From: Macrolepiota albuminosa
Taxonomy: Eukaryota; Basidiomycota; Agaricomycetes; Agaricales; Agaricaceae
Reading direction: 5' to 3'
Length of the DNA stretch: 64,000 bases
Assembly (NCBI GenBank): GCA_027475525.1
Contig: JAMWFC010000032.1
Coordinates: 1,984,001 to 2,048,000, forward strand
Shown: one piece after another, positions 23,392 to 35,732 of the stretch
Layout of the letters: each line of letters opens with the position of its first letter
Numbering within the stretch: the stretch's first letter is position 1
Notes under the pieces: model-generated
Databases searched by the model: none
What the model was told of the DNA's origin: nothing
What the model saw: only the letters and a program-made list of their open reading frames with translations
Made by a program: the position numbers and the translations under genes

Positions 23392-23951
23392 TTAAAAAAA
23401 CGCTTGAATCTCCGACACTGGTCTGTTGGTTGAATTGTCGCGCAAACAGCCGGATCCATATAACATTGGTGGTGTACCCATGCATGCTACGGCGTCCACA
23501 ATCCTACCGACTGCTGTGGAGCCATTTCCTCCCGGCTTGAGGGCACATGTGTACGAAGCTGACGCACACTGTGTCTGTTGAGAATAGATCAATGAATGAC
23601 ACAATCGCAAGGATCACGAGAAACAACAGGATGGCAAATGTAGTTAGGCAATGTCACGATGAGTTTTCGATATCCAGATCGGGAACCGAGGCAGCTCTCA
23701 GGAGATGGACGAGAAGAAGTTTTCTGGGCAGCATGATGATCAACGGAGCCCAAGCCGTAAACATTGCATGAATCGCCATTTGATTCCCTATGGTGCAATA
23801 CCAATACCAAATGCGGCCCAAGCCCACCTGTAAACTTTTTTCTTTTTCCTCTTCCGCGGAACGACTCGTGGATATGAACACACATCAACTTGTGATACTC
23901 TGCACCTGACAGGTCAAGAACACTGACAGCACTTTGGAGAGCATCGCACAT
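23392..23951 (-). CDS. Hypothetical protein, two candidate exons
   Basis: One exon (within 23951-23640) can be joined over a GTGACA...CAACAG intron to the frame 23580-23392. That frame carries QCASASYTCALKPGGN and ACMGTPPMLYGSGCL and then stops. The exon 1 frame contains MFTAWAPLIIMLPRKLLLVH, a possible hydrophobic segment. No family is recognised. The start is uncertain and the locus may be non-coding. Confidence 0.25.
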
Positions 23952-24309
23952 ATGGATATACCTCTAGCAAAGAAAATTTCTCTGATTGTTCGGGTTTAAT
24001 CATTTACAAGTTGAGGTTAACTGAAGATAAATAACGGTAGGCGTGTTCTCACGAAAACGCCACGGTGAGTTAACTTCATGAGAATACCTCGGATACTACT
24101 AGCAAGAAAGACAAGAGAGTCGGACCCGCTTACGGTTGCCCTCCAGGACCAGGTCAAACTTTCAGCGTAAATTAAGCGGATCGTTTATATATCACGAAAG
24201 AAGTTGCCATTTTGAGGGGTGACTGGGGTATCTGGCACCCCGTTACATTCGTATTGCTCATACCGCCAGTAAATAATATTAATTGAAGTTGATGTGAACT
24301 CGGGATTTC

Positions 24310-24372
24310 CCGGGCACATGATCATTTTTTGGCAGAAACCTGGGCACATGATCAGTTGTTGGCAGAAAGCTG
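24310..24372 (+). repeat. Imperfect ~32-bp direct repeat
   Basis: GGGCACATGATCATTTTTTG followed by GCAGAAACCT is repeated once as GGGCACATGATCAGTTGTTG and GCAGAAAGCT. It lies in intergenic DNA. Confidence 0.7.
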
Positions 24373-24386
24373 CCCTAAAGTTAAAC

Positions 24387-24541
24387 GTTAATGGAAATAT
24401 ATTGGTTTGAAAACTAATATATTAGTTTTGTGTGTGACATGGTGACATGTAACTTAGAAAAAGGTTAATGGAAATATATTGGTTTGAAAACTAATATATT
24501 AGTTTTGTGTGTGACATGGTGACATGTAACTTAGAAAAAGG
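24387..24541. repeat. 77-bp direct tandem duplication (likely assembly join)
   Basis: The 78 bases from 24387 recur from 24464 without mismatch, period 77. The unit itself contains an imperfect palindrome (AATATATTGG...CTAATATATT). The site is intergenic, left of the NAPE-PLD-like gene. Confidence 0.97.
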
Positions 24542-24828
24542 ACCCCATCAGCTCGTGTTTGGCTCGCTGGGTCGAAAGTTTGACCTGGTCCTGGGAGGGC
24601 AACCGTACCCGCTGGACAAAAAAAGCTCCGAGAATGCAAAGCAATATGTGTCAACAGATTCCATCACCTTTAAAGTTGTCCTATGGGAAAACTTTCGGTC
24701 AGGGCGGGCCGAACTGAAACATAGTATCATTGAACGACATCGAATGTTGATTGAATGTTGTACTGGGTAAATACATAACTTTCCAACGTAAGATAGGACC
24801 TGAAGCTGAAGCTTAAGGAGGGGCCGAT

Positions 24829-26316
24829 TTAGAAGAATAGCGTTTCTCCGATTTCGCAAACCGAAAAAGCTCCGTCTTCGATCCCAATCTTCTTACACTC
24901 CTCGGCCAACCTCTTGGGCGGCTCAGAAACATCCTCTGCCGTCAAGACCCAAGTTCTGGCGACGGAAAATCGATTCGAAGAATGACCATGGAATGATATG
25001 AAAACTCACCCCCAATGCATCCCAAGAGCTTTCTTTGCGCGAATGTCCTTGAAAAGTCGTACACTATCTTGGGGAGCGCAGTGAATCGGTGACATAAACT
25101 GACGTGGCATGTACGCCCTATCGTCCATATCTGTAAGTTCACGTGGCAATTCATACCAAAGAGAAAACATACCCGATCGGAATCATCGCAAAGTCGAATC
25201 CACCAAACCGCTCTCCAATTTCCTTGAAAACAGGGCACACTGGCATTTCGTCCTCATTCTTCCCATCTAGTACGGCACGATATCCCGTATCACCCCCAAA
25301 GAACATCTTCACGCCGGGCTCGCTGCCTTGAGAACGCACCTCTTCGACCACCCAGCTTGCCCACAGTGTCTTGAAGCGATCCCATAATGACCGACCGGTG
25401 AAATGCTGCGCCGGTGTGCAAGAGATGTCGACAGTAACTGTGTGCGCTACCTTGTCACTCGTGCTGGGAACTGACACCTCTACGCGTTTGGTGTCCCACC
25501 AATCCATTATGTGTATATGTTCGTCAGGAATGCTGAATGACTGGAAGAAACTGCCATTCCCAAGTGGCGCGAAAAAGTGTGGGACGTGAGGGCGTTCAGA
25601 GAGCACTTGGATGGTATGCGTGTCAAGGCTAGGAGTAAATGTTGTAGAAGATTAGACCGGTCGATGAAAAGACAGCACATACTGGTCATAATGGTTATGC
25701 TGAAGAAAACTGAGTAAAGCGGACATGTTCACACAGAAGTGAACTTACCGAGATCACGACTGCGTCCACCTCTGGTATCTCTTCAACCTTACATGGCGGT
25801 TCTATAGAAAGATTAGGTCCAGTAACGTACCGTCAACCGTGTCCAACCTACGCGTAAACCTTTTTGGACCAATCCACTGGCTGGGAGAACAGCGATCGCT
25901 AAAGACGGGATCAAACAGAATCCTGGCTCCACGGTCACCAAAGTCCGATCGTGAAGGCATCTCCACCAGGAAACACGCATGCCCTAGCCACGTTGACTTG
26001 ATCTTATCCTTGTGACTCTGTTCTCCAGCCTCCACGGCACCCCAATTTGGCTTACGGATAGGAATGAGGCGGCTGGCCTCTTTGGACACTGTTGGGAATT
26101 TGTATAACTGTAACATTAGCTGAGAGTATCTTTAGAATGTACTAGAAGAGGTTGGCAAAGATGACTGGGTACATAGAACATATCTTTGAAGCCATTGTTC
26201 CTCCAACTTGGCCATGGATTGTGGAAGCCAGAACATGAGGAGTCGTCCCAATGGGCAGGCCTACCCTGTGCATCCTTCTTGCGAATCATTTCTGAGACGA
26301 TGACAGAGGTAGACAT
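24829..26316 (-). CDS. NAPE-PLD-like metallo-beta-lactamase-fold hydrolase
   Basis: Resembles N-acyl-phosphatidylethanolamine phospholipase D and its fungal relatives, zinc enzymes that hydrolyse a phosphodiester in NAPE lipids. In order: [15 protein letters not shown], then [53 protein letters not shown], the zinc motif [25 protein letters not shown] and [12 protein letters not shown], ending at TAA 24829-24831. At least seven exons join in frame with short GT-AG introns. The HNHYDH motif lies in a 17-nt exon at 25683-25699. The start is uncertain: 26316 gives [14 protein letters not shown], and a longer frame opens at 26478. All zinc ligands expected for the family are visible, so the gene looks intact. 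The biological substrate is not shown by the sequence. Confidence 0.88.
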
Positions 26317-26956
26317 GATGCGCAGGCATGGTCGGTCATTGATGGCCGATTTAAAAGGGATGACCGACGTACGCGTACCCGGCAATCGCAGTACTTGAAA
26401 CGTTTGTGGAGTTAACCTCTTTCTCCCCAAGGAATCCAAGTTAGTGTACCTCACTGCGTGGTTTCCTTGTGGCATCAATCAATCTTCCTGGATAATGGTG
26501 TAGCCACCCCAAATGCTATGCATTCGATAGTTTCGAGCGGTTTTTTTCCAACCAACCTCTGTAGGGGCTTCAGAGGATGTCAACCCAGGAGCCCGAAACT
26601 TATCTCCACCATTGATTTCGGGGTGGTTGCAATCTTTCGTTGATCAGTACTCTGGGCTTGGTTCCTGCTGGTCAGAAATTTCTATGTTGGGCTTCCTCAT
26701 TATCACTGTCTCTGAAGTTCTTTACATGTTTGGCTTCTAATCTGATCCACGAGGCCTGACTCGTGTACCATTCACTCAACCTGATACTCTTCCAACGCAT
26801 GCTAGTGAAATGAATGGCGTCTTCGCATATTCAATTTCCACCCTTTGGTGGTTGGAGACTCGTGTTCATGGACCGGTAACCCGAAATCCAATATAAGATT
26901 CGACACAAACTGCACTCTAACTCTAAAGCCTCCTATAGAGTACTCTCTTGTTGATC

Positions 26957-28200
26957 ATGTCCTACCCAACTTCCCAAGGATTCGAGGCTCTCGAATTGAG
27001 CGATCTAGCTCGAGTGACCTCAAAAACCTTTGAACGTCTTGCGCCCTACACTGCATTGAAAACGCCGTTAGGCCCATCGCTCACACCTTTCGGTATGATA
27101 CTGAGTCCTTATTGGCAGGCCTTCGCCAGAAGTACGGCCGACCGTCAAAAAAATTATCAAGAAGGTTCAAGCATACATCGAAGCTATCGATGCGAGCATC
27201 GTTGCCGTTCACACTGTTTATCAGATGAGCAAGATCGCCGCGGCTCTTTGGACTAATCCTGCTTCGTCCAACGAGAATCATGTTCTCGCCGAACGAACGC
27301 ACCGACAGAAACACCAAGATATCATTAAACTTGCTGATGAAGCAAATAAAAGGGCAGAGAAGACAGCTACTGTCTTCAAACAAGTCCAGCAGGAATTCTA
27401 CAAAGTATGCCGTTTCCAACAAGCTCTTGTCTTCTAGACGCTAACCACTGATCATTAGATTGCAGCATCAACCAAAGACATGGATTATACCGTCCAGATA
27501 CCAGTCGACCCGACTCTTCGTGAGTCCATCCCTGAAAGACACCCTGCACGCAAACCAAAGTAATGAATGTCCAGCCGAAACACTGATCACGAAACATCTC
27601 AGGGACATCGGTACCGACCTTGTATCCAATCTCAACCTTCTAGCCGACTTTACTAGTCACAGCTCCGATCTCACCACCTGGTGTGGGTGGGTCAATTCCA
27701 GTATCATCGCGGCTGACGGGACCGTACTCCCACCACAAGACGGCTCTATAGTCGATGCTAACGCCGTGCGACAGAAATGGGATAGAATACACGCAGACTG
27801 TCTCATCTACCACAGCATAGTCTGTCTTCCAGTGGTATACGAAAGACATACAATTCACAGGCCCTCTTGTAGATCTCCGAAAGTCTAGACCGCTATGGAT
27901 CTATGCTTACCTCCTCGGACGTCTGGGGTGCTACAATGCGCGAGATGAATATGGGCGCTACGAACGTAGCTGCAGGGACAGGTCGACCGACATGCCGAGT
28001 ATCCAAACTATCTTTTCAGGTGTCAAACTTACTACAAGATGCTGTTCGACACCTGTCCTGTCATACGCAGAGCAATTTAGGAGTGTAGCTGCGTACTTTC
28101 AGGAACGTAGATGTGGCGAAAGATTTACTGTCGGTGTCATTCCTCCAACAGTGTCAGTGATTGATTTCGTGAAATTCATGTCTAGAACTGTATACATGTA
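26957..28200 (+). CDS. Hypothetical alpha-helical protein, multi-exon
   Basis: From the ATG at 26957, exons 26957-27092, 27130-27404 and 27459-27559, then one from 27603, join in frame over GT-AG introns. The product begins MSYPTSQGFEALELSDLARV, has a basic segment PTVKKIIKKVQAYIEAID, then VYQMSKIAAALW and a long charged helix rich in Lys/Glu/Gln (RQKHQDIIKLADEANKRAEK). The later part has DLVSNLNLLADFTSHSSDL and, in another frame, SLDRYGSMLTSSDVWGATMR, so one more splice or a frameshift lies near 27,885. No family is recognised. The architecture recalls large helical-bundle proteins. The 3' end is uncertain. Confidence 0.45.
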
Positions 28201-28609
28201 GAATTTCTCAGTGGCAAATTTCAAATGTAAATTAGTTGGAGTGAGATATTCAATGTTGGTGGCATACTAATTATTTCATTCAGCAGTCTCACTCTATTTG
28301 AAAAATATAACGCACGGAGGATACGGCGGTTCCATGACCATTCTTCTGAATGCCAACAGCTATGTATATCTCTTTATGCAGCTAGACAAACCAAACCACT
28401 CCTCTCATATCTCTCTCTCCCTTCCTCTTTGTATGTACCGACGTCTGTCGCGTTAAGGCGGACAAGTTATCCTTCAAATTGTCAAAGAAGGATTATGCCT
28501 AGGCCTTGCACTGTATTAAGTGATAGGAAGATCCCTTTCGTGGATGTGGAAGGATAACTCTGTCTTTGACGCAACCTTCTCATCTTAATTGATCGCGGAA
28601 ATAATTCAT

Positions 28610-29430
28610 TGACACGTTTTTACCACTTTCTGGACAATTATCCTCCTCTCTCTACCGTGCCACGTGAGAAAAAGATTGTTGCACAGAAGGCACACCTATC
28701 CACCCTTCATACTGGCCAAAAGGGAGCTGGGGAGGTTCAAACGGAATGTGAGGCCTCCACAGAAACGTTCAGTAACCGCAAAGGCTGTGAACGATACTAT
28801 TGAGCTTTTGATAACTATAAAATAATGCAGGCTCTGAGTACTTCTAGAGCATAGCATTACACTGCAAAAGCAAAGCTTACTACTCAAAATCAACTCGCTC
28901 GGAATCAGATTACACTCGAAACACTCCAGGAGGCTCTCTCTAGAGCTATGCACAGGAAATCAAGCTATTGACACAAGTGAATGACTCTCGGGCAAAAATA
29001 TGCACAGCAAATACGAACGTCCAACTCGCGAGAAAACGCTCAGCTGTCTCTTCTGAAATGAGAAGCGGCAGTTAAGCGCATACTTCGACAGTATATGGGT
29101 GCACTTCCAATGTCCCTTAATGCACGACTTGACACCACTCACAAGACTCTATCAACTCTTCGACAGTGGGAAAAAAAAATATTAAACCTTCCTCGAGCAA
29201 AAAGTTTGCGAAGCTTGAACAGGATTTCCACCTCGCTCTGGAGCTTATATCCCGAGTTTCGACGACTTGGTGTTTATTTCCGAAACAGGTCCTAGCGAGT
29301 AAAAGGTTGGGGAGATGTTCTCAGCATGTGTCGAAGCATGTAGTGTCGCAGTTACTCATAATATCAGTTGAAGGACAGTTGGTTGAGCGGAGGGGGGTAA
29401 TTCCCTGCCTCAACGTAGCTCGACTGTGAA
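28610..29430 (+). pseudogene. Decayed coiled-coil coding fragments
   Basis: Pieces in different frames read as amphipathic helix: QNQLARNQITLETLQEALSR near 28,885, then EIKLLTQVNDSRAKICTANT, then KKFAKLEQDFHLALELISRV near 29,200. Stops and frame changes separate them and I could not find splice sites that join them all. They may be the far 3' exons of the helical gene at 26957 or a decayed relative. Function unknown. Confidence 0.35.
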
Positions 29431-29677
29431 ATCCATCACGCAGATGGTATGATTTACCACTATGATTTTGAGTCCTCACGCTCTCCCATACTTTGGCGAG
29501 AGCAGTGATGCAACAACACGCCGGAAGACGACATATCAAGTTCCAATGAAAGTCCAATATGATAAGAGTCGACATATTACAGGCAAGCTCAACGCCCTAT
29601 ACCACAAGCCTGTAGAGCATTAGTGGACGCAAGAGACAAGAAAAGGGTAGGTAATTGAAGGGGACGCACTACTTAGC

Positions 29678-29818
29678 TCAATGCTGTTTTGTCTTGTTGG
29701 CATCTCCACTGGTGATATACTTCTCGTTCACAGCAACAACATGGTATCCGACTGCAGTTATCATTGCCAGTACACCAAGGGTGTTGGCCAATGAATAGAG
29801 AGTTTGGTGTGAGATCAT
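29678..29818 (-). CDS. OST4: Oligosaccharyltransferase subunit Ost4
   Basis: A single exon of 46 codons, starting at 29818 and ending with TGA at 29678-29680. It begins MISHQTLYSLANTLGVLAMI, followed by a hydrophobic helix through VGYHVVAV and a short polar tail. This matches the layout of yeast Ost4p, a 36-residue one-helix ER membrane subunit (MIS...L..LA...G...M....YH) that stabilises Stt3 with Ost3/Ost6 in the N-glycosylation complex. The tail is a little longer than in yeast. A TATA-like TATAAT lies about 40 bp upstream. It is easily missed because it is under 60 codons. Confidence 0.83.
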   Translation of the reverse strand: MISHQTLYSLANTLGVLAMITAVGYHVVAVNEKYITSGDANKTKQH

Positions 29819-30119
29819 ACTGCTGCCCGCTTAATGACTAGATTGGCCCCACTATTATAAATTGAGAAAGTCAGTCATGTATGCGGTGCATAGATTAAAG
29901 CTCAAGACATACACTATACTTTACAGCTCGAAAAATACACAATTTGTAGACGTCAGCGCGACGCTTAATGGATGTTTGGTGCTGTTTGTCTGCAAGGATG
30001 GTTCCCTCTCAATAAGTTAACAATCTAAGTATAATCAGTATGCAAAGAATTGTAAGATTTGCGTCTGGGACAGGGCTGGAACCACATTATGCCGAATGTT
30101 GACAGGGAGATTTCTGAGT

Positions 30120-33100
30120 GCGGGTCAAAAGGCAAACGAGCAAACTCCTTGCGGAACTGGAGCACGGTGCGCCGTTGGCATCTGCTAAATCGAATCTGCC
30201 TGTGATCAAGACTTTCTCGTTGGATGAACTGGACGCCGAAGAAAATGAAGAGTAAACATTAGCTGCTATGGCTGGCCGCGGAAGTGATGGGATTCAACGA
30301 ACAAATAGTCAAGGTGTGTTGCTTCAAATAATAATGAAAGCTCAGCAAATTACACGGTATTATTAGATGTGCCATCGTTGGTTGAACAATCAGTGGCCAT
30401 TACGAATGGCAGGGACGTAGTGAGCCAAGGTATGTTATCTGATTTATGATGAAGCATGTCTCATGCATCGTCTAGAAGATGTATCTTCATCATCGCAGAA
30501 AGCGCCACAGCCGTCTGTGCCGACTGAGCCAGTTGCTGCAGCGCCAACAATCAACATTACAGCTAGTCCTCCAATCATGAGCACCTCCGAGCCAATACCG
30601 TCTCCTTTATCTGACATGCCAACGCCCAAGCTGTCTTGATTTGGCTCGCTCTCTAGAGCCAGAGGACGAGGCAAGGCTGACCAGTTGCACCAAAGGGCAG
30701 TTACATCAATTGAGCGTACGTCCATTAGGGAAGTAGCAGCCGAAACCAACTCGCCGCCTCCAATCGATGCAGCAACAATGCCGCTTCCACCGTCGCAGCC
30801 TCCTACACCAATCCCTTCGCCGCCACGAGCCATTCCCCGTCAGCCCACCTCCAAACGCTCCTGGTTCTCTTCACCTCGCTCACCTACTCCTGAACGCACA
30901 AGTTCTGTACCGTCTTCTATTGACGAGGAAATACCAACTATTCCTGCATTTGCTCCACTATCCTCTTCGCCAACATCCATCGCAAGTCATGCCATGGTCA
31001 CAAGCCCGAGTAACGACAGTACCACCGGCATACCAAGGCTATCATCTCTTAATCCTTCGACTAGCAGATTTACTCTGAGTATACCCTTGCTCGGACGGCC
31101 AAAGATTCCAATAGATAAAGTTCCCAAAGACGTTTTAGGTTCAAAACCAAGTCAGTTGTTCCAATCTCTGACCGTCATGATGCAGCTCATCCTCTTTGAA
31201 GTCTCTGAACCATATCCAGACCCCACTGAATCAAACCCGACACCAGAGACTATCTTAGCTGTCTGTACCAGAGATCGCGATTATCACGCCAGATCAAACT
31301 CCTGTCATCGATTTACCACCGGTCACAACGGAAGAAACCACTACTCAATCCTCTACCGCTATATCTACCATCCAAACATCTTCTTCATGGTGGTCTTACG
31401 TTGGATGGTCCTCCTTTCCTACAGTAACAGTCTCCGCGCCCGCAGAATCTACGCAGCCCTCAAGCTGTGATCCTCACCTGCATCTACCATTCGTAGGACA
31501 ACGCCCGCTCCACCCATAGAGTCCAACTCTGATTCGAATTCGGACCTCGCACCCGCAGATGACAGGGTGCAATCGCTTCTTGAGTCTATCGATCTAACGT
31601 CGACCCCAAGACCCAACTCAGGAGATGCTGACGATGCACTCCTGGCATCTGCGAGTTCCTGGTACAACCCCTGGACGTGGTACTCGTCCGCCTCCACCTC
31701 AACTCTCGTTCCTACACCTACTACTCCTGCAAGTACTGGCGGCGGGCCACAGCAACAACATACGCACCGGACGAGAAACCGGAAACCGAAACGAACACGG
31801 GGCCTGCACTCACAGGCATCAGTGAGGTAAAAGACGCAGTGGGTGCGCACAGCGAGACTTTGAAAGACTCGGAGCTGGAACAGTCACCGCTTAAACCTGT
31901 CAAGGCTACTATCGCCCTGAACAGATCCGGATAGGCATCTTTCTTTTCCTCGAGATCTTTCATCGTCAAGACTATCACTGCTCCGCCGGCGCAGGATGTT
32001 GAAAGGGACGAGAACGGGATGGAGGTGATGGATGTGCCCGATGATGAACCGCAACAGGATCTGCAAACTCAAACTCAGGCACCAGCACAAAAACGGGGCC
32101 GCGATGCCACTGTGAAGGGTGCAAGTGCTCCCGCAGAGAAGACCAAGCCCGTTGCTACGGACAAGTCCGGCCAATGGGAGAAGAATAAGGAGAAACCATC
32201 AGACAAAGCCGCTACGCTCTCAACTTCACGCTCTTTCTCGGTTACCCCCGCACCCGACATCAAAGGCAAAGCGCCCCCGCTGATTCACGCCTGCATCCAC
32301 TTCCGTGCGCTCCTCGAGTCCCGCTCCCAGCATGAAGAAACCGCCCTCACCTTCGCCCTCTGTCAAATCAAACCCTACTTCCACATCCATGTCCACAGCT
32401 CAACCTCAACCGAAGTCACGGTCTAAATCTCAGCCCAGCTCTGGATCAAATACCCCCCAATTCGACCGACACGCACGCCCGTGCCAAATCTCATACTGCC
32501 TACGTGGTCCGACACATTCCACACTCTACCGCGTAGCCAGGTCCCGCCACCGCCTCAAGCCGGATCGGAGGGTGCATTCAGCAAGACGATGCGATTGGTC
32601 AGTGGAGTCTTGTTCAGTGGCGACGAAGGTGCCCAGACGTCGGGTGCGAACAAGCAGCAGAAGCGAAGGCAGGAGAGGGCAGAGAGTCTCAAATATTTTG
32701 GCAAGGAACTCCCGCGCGCTTATGATGTTGTGAATCCTCCGCATCCACCGCTGTCGACGTCTACCTCTAGTTCAAGGTGGGGTCTGGGTAAAGGCAAGGG
32801 CAAAGGCAAAGAGAGGGATATGGGAGACGTAAAAGAGGACGTGCTGAGGGGGTGTAAGCGCGCGGTTGTAATTGGCGTGCACGGCTGGTTTCCAGGCGCT
32901 GTCATGCGGAGCGTTATTGGAGAGATGAGTTCGTTCTAATTGTTTCTGGATCTTCCTCCTTTTTTCGCCGTCTTTTTTCGTTTTCACACACCACTACCAT
33001 GAGGTGAAATAATTTGTAATGGGGCGAACGAGCTTTATGGCTCAGATTCAACCTGTGGTTCAGATCTTCTTTCGCTTATTCCCGCTTCGTCCTTCACAAT

Positions 33101-35400
33101 TCTTCCACCTGTCGCGGGATTCCTGGGTTTTCCCCCCACAGTGCCATCAATACAGATTCTAATCGGGATCTGGTCGTAGCCCTGTTTGTGGGCTGTCCAC
33201 TGACGCTTGTTGTGGCGAATTTCTGATGAGATGCGAGAAATGGGCTGACGGTTTTCTCCTTTCATTTGCTCCAATCTCCGGCATTTCCCACTTCTGGAAA
33301 TTTCGAACCCAGACATTTCCTTCATTTCCGCTCCACTGATATTCCAGTGCTTCAGCCTCTAGTCTCTATCCAGTTGTCGCACCGAAAAGTGAAGAAATTT
33401 TTACAACTGCTTCTGAAAAAGCGAAGCGGAGCACGCCACCATGAGCAATTTCTAATCTTTTTCTATACGCTATTTTTCTTAGCTTCTCCTTATTTCCGGC
33501 GCGTGACCTCTGTTCGCATCTTTGTTTTCCCCGTCTTTGCCGTCGACTCGGGTTTGATGCCACCCTTCTTTACAGAACATTGGATAGGAGCGAACAGAAT
33601 TTTCATTAGTCTGCCTTTCTTTCCCCGATCACCTCCACACTCATTCTTTTTTCTTTTGTCGAATTCTTTGTCCACTCTTGCGCCGTCATATGTGTACTAA
33701 CATGATACTCATGTAGCCGGCGGGTACTAGCTCAAAATTTGCGAATATGACAGTACAAGCGCCTGAAGAGTTTCAGGAGGCAAACGGAGTAAAGCTGGAC
33801 AAGATCACGAAAGTGCCGCTGGAGGGAGAGGGGACAATTGAAGGCCGCGTAACCAGGCAGGTGGATGCATTTGTACACTGTCGAGGTGATTAACGCTGGT
33901 ACTGAGTAGATTGTGTGCAAACTTGAAAGCGAACCAGGATGATATTAATGCTGCAGACGTCCTTATAGTGGCGACTCATTCACAAGGCTCCATCGTGTCC
34001 ACTCATCTTTTGGATCGGTTGATCCAAGACGGGCACATCCGGACATCACACGCCGTGAAGGTGTCGCATACGGGTTCCGTAGCCAACACGGTACTAGATG
34101 CAACGGAAAGCATTCTCGGTACTGCGGGGGCATTTCCACTTCTCTTGCCAGCGTCAAGTGTTTTTCATCTAGAAGCGAGTAAGCACCAGAGGCCGCAACG
34201 TGTGTGCTGCCTAGCATTATGTGGCATTCACCTTGGGCTGTTATTGGGCCGTTACGATATCTTTGCTCCAGCCTTATTTCCAGGTAGGTTGTCTGTGATA
34301 CAAACTATCGTCCGTTTTGATACAATTTATATTTAATACTAATATTTGTGTTTAGTACTTCGAGACTGCAGCAGCTCGCGAGCTCTTCGAGTTTCAGGTA
34401 TGATAGTTTTCTTGACAATAGTTCATCTTAACTCTAGACCTGATTGATCCTCCTCTTTTGATTCTCCTGTCTTGCTGCACTTTTCTAGCTATCTTCGTTA
34501 CGCTGTTTTTCAACCTTTTGGCATCAACTCCAGAACACAGAGAGCGAGGTATCAAAGAATTATGTAAAGCCTCTCAAAGTATCGTAGACCATGGCATATG
34601 TCTCCAAGTGTTCCGCTTCAACTGAGGTAATCACTCATCTCGCCGTTACTACAGACGAAGAGTTTACGTGGCTTCTCTAAACGATCAAGTTGTGCCGATT
34701 TATTCTGGCCTGTTCACAGCCGCATCACACCCCTAATCTTGGGAGCTTTGTATATTGATGGTGATGCCTACCAGTATGCCTCGACCTGCGTCTTGTAGGA
34801 TCTGTGCTGTTTCACGTTGAAATGTATCATTTCAGTTCGTCGGATTTTTTGCCCAACCTTCTCGTACTCCTCATCCGTATCCTCAATTCCGGTATCTCTG
34901 ATTCCGGATTAACGATGCATCTATCGGAAGCGGCTGCCGGATCTCTCAACGGCGTGGGTCACATTTAACTGCCCACGAGGAAATTTCTACATATACGTGC
35001 GTTAAGGCCATATGGCTTGAGGACTTCATTTATCAGTCTACTGTGCTGATTCAAAATGTCACCCCAGTTTGGCCGTCAAATATCTTTTTCTTACCAATGA
35101 TGAGCTAGAAGACCAGCATCCGGAGCTAGTTCTCGAGTCGTTCAACGCAGCTTCGGAACAAAATGATTACAAGGTGTGTATTGTGACCAAATTTTGACGC
35201 TCAAACAAGCGCTCCGCGCTCATCTCATAATGATAGATCGATCACAGACGAGCGAGTGATAAGCTTTTTTCCACGAGAAATTCCAGACTTAAGGGATGCC
35301 TTCCGAGACTGGCATCCCAAGACAACCGTATTACGCGATTTGAAGCGAAGCTACAACCCATTCGGCGCCTACCGCCGACCTCTTCCAGAAAACTCTAGTT
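30120..35400 (+). pseudogene. Pseudogene copy of the YML020W-like alpha/beta hydrolase
   Basis: Same gene as 57295-51830 in the other arm, but broken. About 230 bp including the start codon region are deleted. In-frame stops occur at 30253-30255 (CAA to TAA), 30637-30639 (TGG to TGA) and 31932-31934 (TGG to TAG). There are small deletions near 31,460 and 32,285. The donor of the long intron reads ATGAGT instead of GTGAGT at 32925. An indel shifts the frame near 34,235 in LALCGIHLG. Residual motifs include VIGVHGWFPGAVMRS and VATHSQGSIVSTHLLDRLIQ. The three stops and the donor loss are all C:G to T:A transitions. This copy cannot make the hydrolase. Confidence 0.92.
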
Positions 35401-35545
35401 TTTTACTCTCCCTGCATTCCCTTTTCATAATTTACATGCATCAAAAATGTACACCGCATAACATCTTCACTCTAGTTTTTTACTCTCCCTGCATTCCCTT
35501 TTCATAATTTACATGCATCAAAAATGTACACCGCATAACATCTTC
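35392..35545. repeat. 77-bp direct tandem duplication (likely assembly join)
   Basis: The 77 bases from 35392 recur exactly from 35469. The site lies inside the left arm of the 6-kb inverted duplication, just at the pseudogene's stop codon. The homologous place in the right arm (about 51,750-51,835) has one copy only. Confidence 0.97.
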
Positions 35546-35732
35546 TTTAATTTATACCAGATCATCATTCTTCGAGGAAGCTCGCAAAGACTTTTCTCTT
35601 GATGTGATTACTGAAATTACTAGTAAGGAGCTGGCCACACTTGCCGATTCGATCAGGTCAGGAAGTGTTGATTGACCTCAAGTATTGATAAATAGAAATA
35701 TCCGCTTTTCACAATGATCTGTACAATTCATT

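Noticed and set aside
24829..29430. Biosynthetic gene cluster around the hydrolase, GH55 and phosphatase genes
   Set aside because: No core synthase, and the neighbouring genes are unrelated housekeeping or secreted functions. The only P450 is a fragment.
33266..33700. 144-codon frame in the left arm
   Set aside because: Lies inside the long intron of the hydrolase pseudogene. The right arm does not keep it as one frame, so it is unlikely to be coding.
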